Shown here in pieces: positions 58,501 to 64,000 of a stretch of 64,000 bases of DNA. Position 1 is the first letter of the stretch. The number at the start of each line of letters is the position of its first letter. A model generated the notes under the pieces. That model searched no databases, was not told the origin of the DNA, and saw only the letters and a program-made list of their open reading frames with translations. A program made the position numbers and the translations under genes. This DNA is from Kovacikia minuta CCNUW1 (GTDB taxonomy: Bacteria > Cyanobacteriota > Cyanobacteriia > Leptolyngbyales > Leptolyngbyaceae): NCBI RefSeq assembly GCF_020091585.1, contig NZ_CP083582.1, forward strand, positions 3,286,001 to 3,350,000. The letters run 5' to 3'.

Positions 58501-58546
58501 GTTTTGGATTGCGAACATTCCTTTTACCAGTGGAACAGGCTCCTTT
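58481..58546 (+). pseudogene. Truncated PemK/MazF-family toxin
   Basis: From the ATG at 58481, overlapping the antitoxin end, the sequence reads MTIQPGEFWIANIPFTSGTG. This is the standard N terminus of a PemK/MazF-like toxin (PGEFWIAxIPF). The next segment should be a KKRPVLVL strand but instead the sequence becomes unrelated (SFWNLPFTDS). The gene is cut off after about 20 residues, so there is no toxin. Confidence 0.7.
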
Positions 58547-58715
58547 TGGAATCTGCCTTTTACAGATAGCATTAGACTACGTTCCTATCAGAACTGTTTC
58601 ATTTCCCTTTCCCCTTTCCCCACAACCTTAAAAATCCAGTTTTGTTTAAGCAACCCAGTTCCAAAAACCACGATACGATTGAGGAACGGTTCTTTACAAA
58701 AAGATATAGATACCT

Positions 58716-59604
58716 ATGACAGTTGCTTACCCCCGCAAATTTCAAAAAGGTCTGGGCGCACGGGAAATTATGAGCCAGGTTGTGCGCGATCGCGAAATTC
58801 ATCTGATTACCCTGAATCGCTATCGCTACAGCGAACAGCGGAGTTGCAAAGATCTGACGGAACTGATTGAAAAATTGGATGGACAACCCCGTGAACTGGT
58901 GCGCGATCTATCTCGCCATATTGCGGATGAATCTCGCTATGCCATGTGGCTAACTGATTTGCTAGTTGAACTGGGAGGCGACATTGGCAAACCTCCTGAT
59001 GTTTCCTATATCGATGAGTTCGAGCATCTTCTAGACCAGGATACATACGACAACTTAGAAGATGGTGTGATTGCTTCGCTGGCTGCCATTAATGTGACCG
59101 AGAAACGGGGTTGTGAGTTGTTTTCGGCTCATATTTATGCCTTAAAGCAAGCACCCCAGACCGAAGAAAACATCAAAATTCGGGAGACGATCGAGCGGAT
59201 TTTCCCCGAAGAAGCTGCCCATGTCCGTTGGGGGAAACCGCTGGCTGGCACAGCTTGCAGACAAAAGCCCAGAACATCGTTACAAGGTAGAAACTGCAAA
59301 ACAACGGTATATGGCGATCGAACAGGCTGCCTACGAATCTGGTATGGATATTACCCTGGGTGCAGAATTGCGCCGAGTCAACAAACTCCTGGGTATTGCT
59401 GAGACCATGCCCCTGTGGGAACGTCCCCAATACTTGATCGATCGCTTGCCGCAAGCACTGCTGGCTCCCGATCTTCAAATGATGCGGGTGAATATTGCTC
59501 AACGCGCCTGGAACCGCGACCCCAAGGCATTTATGGAAAAGTTTGTGCCCATGTTCCTGAACGGACTGAATCGTAATAGTCTCGACAAAAAGGAATCTCA
59601 GTAG
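58716..59604 (+). CDS. Ferritin-like diiron domain protein (one frameshift)
   Basis: About 295 residues when joined. Helices with possible iron ligands are seen in RHIADESRYAMWLTDLL and IFPEEAAHVRWG (an E-E-x-x-H arrangement). The N-terminal frame is correct to VRWG. At 59230-59237 (GGGGGAAA) one base is extra. The other frame then continues with NRWLAQLADKSPEHRY, QAAYESGMDITLGAEL and MRVNIAQRAWNRDPKAFMEKF. The family is a cyanobacterial ferritin-like group. Its substrate is not known. A homopolymer error is the most likely reason for the break. Confidence 0.78.
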
Positions 59605-59605
59605 C

Positions 59606-59680
59606 AGGAGTTAGGAGTCAGGAGTCAGGAGTCAGGAGTTAGGAGTCAGGAGTCAGGAGTTAGGAGTCAGGAGCCAGGAG
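59606..59680. repeat. AGGAGTY heptamer array
   Basis: About ten and a half tandem copies of AGGAGTC or AGGAGTT after the ferritin-like gene. This is the longest run of this repeat type in the window. Confidence 0.85.
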
Positions 59681-59882
59681 GAACCATTCTGGATTCTGGC
59701 TCCTGGATTCTAATTTCCAGTCAGAAAAGGATCAGCTGATACAAAAATAAAGAAATCAGAAGGCTAACGATTAATTTGATTAACCAGCGATACCGTAGAT
59801 TCAGATGGATAGTTTGCTCACTGTTGGCACAGTAAACGATCAATTTTGAAACGTCTTAGTCCTTAGTCCTGTTTTAACAAAT

Positions 59883-60359
59883 ATGGCTCAATCCACTCCT
59901 GAAACTGTCTCGGCAGACGAAGCAGTCAGCAATCTGATTGAAGAAACAACCGATCGCAATCCGGAACAGGTGATTCAAACCGTGATTGCCAGTTTGGATC
60001 ATGACCAGACAGCGATGGTGAACCATAGCAATGGAAGCTATCTCTGGAAATTTAAGTACGGTACTGTTGAAGTGTTCGTACAGCTAACCGGATCTGGGGA
60101 TGACGATACGCTGACGGTTTGGGCTTCTGTGCTGAAGCTCCCCGCTAAGGATGAAGCTCGGTTGACCCGCCACCTGCTGGAAATGAATTGGGCGAGTACC
60201 CTGGAAGCCCGCTTTGCCATCCTCAATCAGGAAGTCGTTGTGGTATCGACCCGATCGCTCGCAGACCTTTCTCCAGGAGAAATCTCACGGGCAATTACCA
60301 TCGTTGCCACGCTCTCGGATGACAATGATGAACCCCTACAGGCGCAGTTTGGGAAGTAG
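59883..60359 (+). CDS. YbjN domain-containing protein
   Basis: 158 residues. The alpha-beta fold with YLWKFKYGTVEVFVQLTG, VWASVLKLPAKDEARL and LLEMNWASTLEARFAIL, then VVVVSTRSLADLSPGEISRAI matches the YbjN family. These resemble type III secretion chaperones and act in bacterial stress and motility regulation. In cyanobacteria YbjN genes occur as single genes. No operon partner is visible. Confidence 0.85.
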   Translation: MAQSTPETVSADEAVSNLIEETTDRNPEQVIQTVIASLDHDQTAMVNHSNGSYLWKFKYGTVEVFVQLTGSGDDDTLTVWASVLKLPAKDEARLTRHLLEMNWASTLEARFAILNQEVVVVSTRSLADLSPGEISRAITIVATLSDDNDEPLQAQFGK

Positions 60360-60510
60360 AGAAGGCAGAAGGCAGAGGGCAGAGAGCAGAAGGAGGGGTA
60401 GATAGGGGAGACACGGAGATACGGGGACAGAAGGGTACAGGGCATTTAGCACTCAGCACTCAGATTCAACTTAAAACTTAAAACTTAAAACTTAGAACTC
60501 CTTCCTCAAG

Positions 60511-61278
60511 ATGCAAACCTGGCGTTTAATCCCCTTTCTAGAAGCGTCAGGAAGATTTCAGATGGCGTTGGATTTGTGGCTGCTAAATCAGCATCTTCAA
60601 GGGCAGCATCCGCCAACCCTACGGTTTTATACGTGGAATCCGGCGACAATTTCTTTGGGCTATCACCAGCGTCAGTGGTCAAACCATTGGCAGCAGCTAT
60701 CCTGGAACGGATCTCCGGTAGAACTGGTTCGGCGTCCAACGGGGGGAAGGGCGGTTTTGCATCAAGGGGATTTGACCTACGCGGTCATTACATCGGGTTT
60801 GAAGGGAAATCGGGTGCAGGTATATCAGTCCATCTGTGAGTTTTTAATCCAGGGGTGGCGGGCGATCGGGGTCAATCTGGATTACGGACAGGCAGGGCGG
60901 GGGTATATTCACAATCCCAATTGCTTTGGCACGGCGACCGGGGCAGATCTGGTGCTGGCAGATGGCTCTAAGCTAATTGGCAGCGCTCAGCTACGACGGG
61001 GAAATGCAATTTTGCAACATGGGTCGATCCAACTTCAACCGGATGAAGACCTGTTTTACCAGGTTTTTGGAGTAAAGCCTGCGACCCCTAAATTGCCTTT
61101 CAGCTTGCCAGAAAAGCCTTTGCTGGAAACGGTTATGACCGTATTGACTGATGCTGCGATCGACTCCTTTGGGATTGATCTAAAAATTCAACCCCTGTCT
61201 AAGTCAGAGTGGGATGAAATTTTAGCCCAAATGGACAGGACTGGGGAAGATGGCTGCAACAGGCGTGTTGACGCTTGA
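60511..61278 (+). CDS. Lipoate-protein ligase family protein
   Basis: 255 residues. The BPL/LplA fold is shown by LRFYTWNPATISLGYHQ, RRPTGGRAVLHQGDLTYAV (substrate-binding RRxTGGRAV), and GADLVLADGSKLIGSAQLRR with the catalytic lysine (K in SKLIGSAQ). The C-terminal accessory domain of LplA is absent. It may attach lipoate or a related acyl group to an E2 or GcvH domain. The adenylation of lipoate is inferred from the family. Confidence 0.88.
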   Translation: MQTWRLIPFLEASGRFQMALDLWLLNQHLQGQHPPTLRFYTWNPATISLGYHQRQWSNHWQQLSWNGSPVELVRRPTGGRAVLHQGDLTYAVITSGLKGNRVQVYQSICEFLIQGWRAIGVNLDYGQAGRGYIHNPNCFGTATGADLVLADGSKLIGSAQLRRGNAILQHGSIQLQPDEDLFYQVFGVKPATPKLPFSLPEKPLLETVMTVLTDAAIDSFGIDLKIQPLSKSEWDEILAQMDRTGEDGCNRRVDA

Positions 61279-61415
61279 ACGCTAGGAGCATAATATTTCC
61301 AGACTGGCAGCGACCGCAGAGAAGTGGGCGATCGCTGTAGAGAAGTAAGTTTAGCTAGTAGAGAAGCTTGTAGCGAAAGATAGCTAAAACGATTGATTCC
61401 ATCATCCGTGCGGAA

Positions 61416-62645
61416 TCAGGAGCTTGGTGAACCAGATGCCTCGGCAGCAGCTTGGGCGATCGGCCCCAATTGGAACCCTGGAGGATAAGCCCCTTCTTCT
61501 TTAATCTGTTTAATTAGCGCATCAGAGACAGGGAGGTTCATTTTTTTAGCGATCGCCTGCACAATATCGCCCCGATCAATGACGCCAGAAACTGCACCAG
61601 CTGGAGACAAAACGGTGATTCGTCGAAGCTGCTGCTGTTCCATCCTTTGAATGACATCCACTAATCGGGTGGGTTCTTCAACGGTTGGTATATCCGTTAG
61701 GGGCTGAATAATCCGGAAAAGCGTCTCAGTTTCCCACTGACTTCGCTCAACGTAGTTCAAATCGTCGGTTGCTACGAGGCCGCGATAACGCCCATCCGAA
61801 GCAGCAAAATAAACCATTGGGCGAGAAGATTCCAACAGGTATTGATCGGCGAACTGGCGCAGCGTCATATTGGCATCTACCACACGGAATTCGCGGGTTA
61901 TCGCGTCGCTTGCCTTCAACTGAAGCAGAATCTCTTGTAGATGAGTAACGCGATCGTAACTACTGGCATTTTGCACCCCAAACCAGCCCAGAAACGCAAT
62001 CCACAAACCACCATAGTCATTTTGAACCAGAAACAAGAATAATCCTAAGAGGATGGCAAACCAACCCAGGATTCTGCCCATTCGGGCTGCCCAGTGTACT
62101 CCTTTAAAGCGATCGCCTGTTATTTTCCAAACAGCAGCTTTGAGAATTTGTCCGCCATCGAGGGGTAAGCCAGGAATCAGGTTAAACAAGGCCAGAACCA
62201 GGTTGATGACCGCTAAATTTGTTGCCAAAACATTAACTGGATTGGTTGATCCTGGAATTACAAGCGCCAAAATACTGAGTAGAACAAATAAACCGATGCT
62301 CACCACAGGACCTGCGATCGCAACCTGAAAAGCTTTTCCGGGAGTTTTTGATTCCTGTTCAATCGAGGCAATTCCACCAAACAAAAATAAGGTGATGGAA
62401 TTGACTTTAATCCCCTGGGTCTTGGCGACAACACTATGTCCCAGCTCATGCAGCAATACGGAGGCAAATAATAAAAGTGCCATCAATACTCCCGCTGTAT
62501 AAGCTGTGAAAATACCCCAGTCGGGATATTGCCTCTGCCACAGCAAGCCTCTAGGAATTGCGACTAAAACAATAATCACGAACCAGGAGGGATCGATATA
62601 AAGTGGAATCCCGAATAGTGAGCCAACTCGCCAACCTGACTGCAT
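61416..62645 (-). CDS. Site-2 protease (M50 family) with C-terminal CBS pair
   Basis: 409 residues from the ATG at 62643-62645. The zinc motif HELGH is in VLLHELGHSVVA, and the second metal site is in IPGLPLDGGQILKA. Six hydrophobic segments surround it. Residues from about 250 onward contain two CBS domains (FADQYLLESSRPMVYFAAS, GLVATDDLNYV, and RLVDVIQRMEQQQLRRITV, GVIDRGDIV). This is the Rv2869c/SpoIVFB-like cyanobacterial type. CBS domains usually bind nucleotides and would regulate the protease. The longer frame to 62741 adds unlikely residues. Confidence 0.9.
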   Translation of the reverse strand: MQSGWRVGSLFGIPLYIDPSWFVIIVLVAIPRGLLWQRQYPDWGIFTAYTAGVLMALLLFASVLLHELGHSVVAKTQGIKVNSITLFLFGGIASIEQESKTPGKAFQVAIAGPVVSIGLFVLLSILALVIPGSTNPVNVLATNLAVINLVLALFNLIPGLPLDGGQILKAAVWKITGDRFKGVHWAARMGRILGWFAILLGLFLFLVQNDYGGLWIAFLGWFGVQNASSYDRVTHLQEILLQLKASDAITREFRVVDANMTLRQFADQYLLESSRPMVYFAASDGRYRGLVATDDLNYVERSQWETETLFRIIQPLTDIPTVEEPTRLVDVIQRMEQQQLRRITVLSPAGAVSGVIDRGDIVQAIAKKMNLPVSDALIKQIKEEGAYPPGFQLGPIAQAAAEASGSPSS

Positions 62646-62752
62646 AATAATTTCCTCAGCCCTTCTTCTAGGATAAGGGATGCTTTCAACCAAAAGAATC
62701 TGCAATTTGGTTAGGTTAACCGCATTGTGATTGATCCCCAAATATGCGAAAG

Positions 62753-63079
62753 TTAACCTAGCTTAACAGCCGTCCCCGTTGCTGTGATCAGGAGTAAAGC
62801 TCCGGTTTCATCGATGTTAATGGTGCCTGTATTGACTGAAATGCCAATCACTGCGTCTGCTCCCAGGCGCTCGGCACGTTTCTCTAATTCAGCGATCGCC
62901 TCTCGCTGTCCCTGCTCAAACACCCGCTCGTAACTGCCCGTGCGTCCCCCAATCATATCCCGGATACCCGCAAAAAAGTCTCTCAGGGCATTACTACCGT
63001 AAACAACTTCTGCTGTAACGACTCCCAAGTATTGGGTTACCGTCATCCCTTGAACAATGTCGGTTGTTGACAGAATCAT
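62753..63079 (-). CDS. YbjQ / UPF0145 family protein
   Basis: 108 residues. MILSTTDIVQGMTVTQYLGVV, RDFFAGIRDMIGGRTGSYE, and RLGADAVIGISVNTG with the final ITATGTAVKL match the YbjQ family. It is a small pentameric fold, also annotated as heavy-metal-binding. Function is not settled. It is in front of the site-2 protease on the same strand, with 107 bp between them. Confidence 0.9.
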   Translation of the reverse strand: MILSTTDIVQGMTVTQYLGVVTAEVVYGSNALRDFFAGIRDMIGGRTGSYERVFEQGQREAIAELEKRAERLGADAVIGISVNTGTINIDETGALLLITATGTAVKLG

Positions 63080-63154
63080 AAATCCTCCGCTTGTTAGGAA
63101 ATCCAGCAGTACTCTCTCATACTCTTGACTATCTTGCCGATCGAACGAGTGAAA

Positions 63155-64000
63155 ATGTCAGAAAAATCGACTCAGCGTAAACAATCTCCGTTAATTGTCA
63201 GCTTTCTGTTGCTTGGATTGCTGGTTCCCTCTTTCATCTGCACTGCCCCTGCGATTGCGGGCAAGTCTAAGGATGATGAGCGATTAACTGAATTGTTAAA
63301 GGAGGGGCGTAAACAGGTTGATTCAGGCAATCTCCCAGCGGCGATCGCAATTTACCAGCAAGCAGCCGATTTAGATGCCGAAAACCCCCGCATTTTCTCT
63401 GGAATTGGTTATCTCCAAGCCAGTCAGGGAAATTTTTCGGAAGCGGTGAGAGCCTATCAACGGGCGATTGCCCTTGAGCCTAAAAACGCAGATTTCCAGT
63501 ATGCCCTTGGTTTCAGTTTGGCAAATTTGGGAAATAACGATGAGGCGATCGCTGCCTACCGCCGCGCCACTCAAATCAATCCGCGCCATCTGAATGCCTA
63601 TTTGGGGCAGGGGGTTTTGCTGACCCGTGAGGGTAAATACGACGAAGCCATGCAAGCTTACAAGCGGGTGCTGGCTTTTGACCCACGCAATGCCAGAGCC
63701 TATGACTTGATGGGAGCACTGTTGATTAAGCAGGATCGCCCCAGTGCTGCCCTTGAACCTTTGCAGCGGGCAGCTCGGTTGGCTCCTAAAGATGGGGATA
63801 TTCAGGTAACCCTGGGGGCGGCATGGCTGAGTATTGGTAATCTGACTGAAGGACTTGCCGCCTTTGAACGGGCAGCACGATTAGAACCACGCAATGCTGC
63901 GATTCAGCTTCAGATGGGCAAAATTTGGCAGGCTAAAGGTAGGAAAGAAGAGGCTTTTAAGGCATACCAGCGGGCAACTTATTTGAAGCCCGACCTGGCT
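63155..64000 (+). CDS. Secreted TPR-repeat protein (runs off window edge)
   Basis: 282 codons are open from the ATG at 63155 to the window edge. The N terminus MSEKSTQRKQSPL leads to a signal peptide (IVSFLLLGLLVPSFICTAPAIA). After it come at least seven TPRs: AAIAIYQQAADLD, SEAVRAYQRAIALEP, DEAIAAYRRATQINP, DEAMQAYKRVLAFDP, SAALEPLQRAARLAP, TEGLAAFERAARLEP and EEAFKAYQRATYLKP. This is a periplasmic or outer-layer scaffold. Its C-terminal end is not in view. Confidence 0.9.
   Translation, partial: MSEKSTQRKQSPLIVSFLLLGLLVPSFICTAPAIAGKSKDDERLTELLKEGRKQVDSGNLPAAIAIYQQAADLDAENPRIFSGIGYLQASQGNFSEAVRAYQRAIALEPKNADFQYALGFSLANLGNNDEAIAAYRRATQINPRHLNAYLGQGVLLTREGKYDEAMQAYKRVLAFDPRNARAYDLMGALLIKQDRPSAALEPLQRAARLAPKDGDIQVTLGAAWLSIGNLTEGLAAFERAARLEPRNAAIQLQMGKIWQAKGRKEEAFKAYQRATYLKPDLA

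Overview
The window is a stretch of cyanobacterial chromosome. The evidence is the frequent GCGATCGC (HIP1-type) octamer, psbX and ycf66, a ycf19/YggT gene, a cyAbrB regulator, RNA polymerase split into rpoC1 and rpoC2 behind rpsT-tatD-rpoB, and many heptameric short tandem repeats between genes. Repeat style and gene content suggest a filamentous Leptolyngbya-like organism. The genus is an inference. I saw no rRNA, tRNA or CRISPR.

Layout. 0-4.2 kb: the start of an ISAs1-type transposase at the left edge, then three glycosyltransferases and a small SMR-type membrane protein, probably surface polysaccharide functions. A 228-bp IS66-like miniature element has replaced the 3' end of the second glycosyltransferase. 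4.3-18.6 kb: mixed housekeeping genes (TerB/Mo-nitrogenase-C protein, CPBP protease, cyAbrB, sdhB, TPR and TolB-like lipoproteins, ycf66, psbX, ycf19, accC, DUF2459 protein, coiled-coil TerB-C protein, LysR regulator, rnc, HNH nuclease). 19-26 kb: 2-hydroxyacid dehydrogenase, a TIR-domain membrane receptor, a Clp N-domain protein, and secreted or lipoprotein genes. 26.3-32.3 kb: a lipid synthesis cluster on the minus strand, plsX-fabH-fabD-(EEP phosphatase)-plsC. 32.6-44.4 kb: a secreted PLD/EF-hand/HhH nuclease-like lipoprotein, a Ser/Thr kinase with TPRs, a quinone reductase-like enzyme, NurA, a HAD hydrolase, NDH-2, a C39-type peptidase, GNAT and AraC proteins. 44.6-55.7 kb: rpsT-tatD-rpoB-rpoC1-rpoC2. 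55.8-58.6 kb: a worn accessory patch with a Uma2 gene, a degenerate 21-bp tandem array, the tail of a NACHT protein, an intact VapBC-like pair, and an antitoxin next to a truncated PemK/MazF toxin. 58.7-64 kb: ferritin-like protein, YbjN, lipoate ligase-like protein, site-2 protease, YbjQ and a TPR protein running off the edge.

Six otherwise intact genes each carry one single-base indel: Clp-N, plsC, HAD, rpoC2, Uma2 and the ferritin-like gene. rpoC2 is essential, so at least that one, and probably most of them, look like residual sequencing errors rather than true pseudogenes. They are annotated as joined genes with the break position given.

Dispersed palindromes (five copies of a hairpin built on AGAAACCCGGTTTCT or close variants), heptamer arrays and several long inverted repeats account for most of the non-coding sequence.
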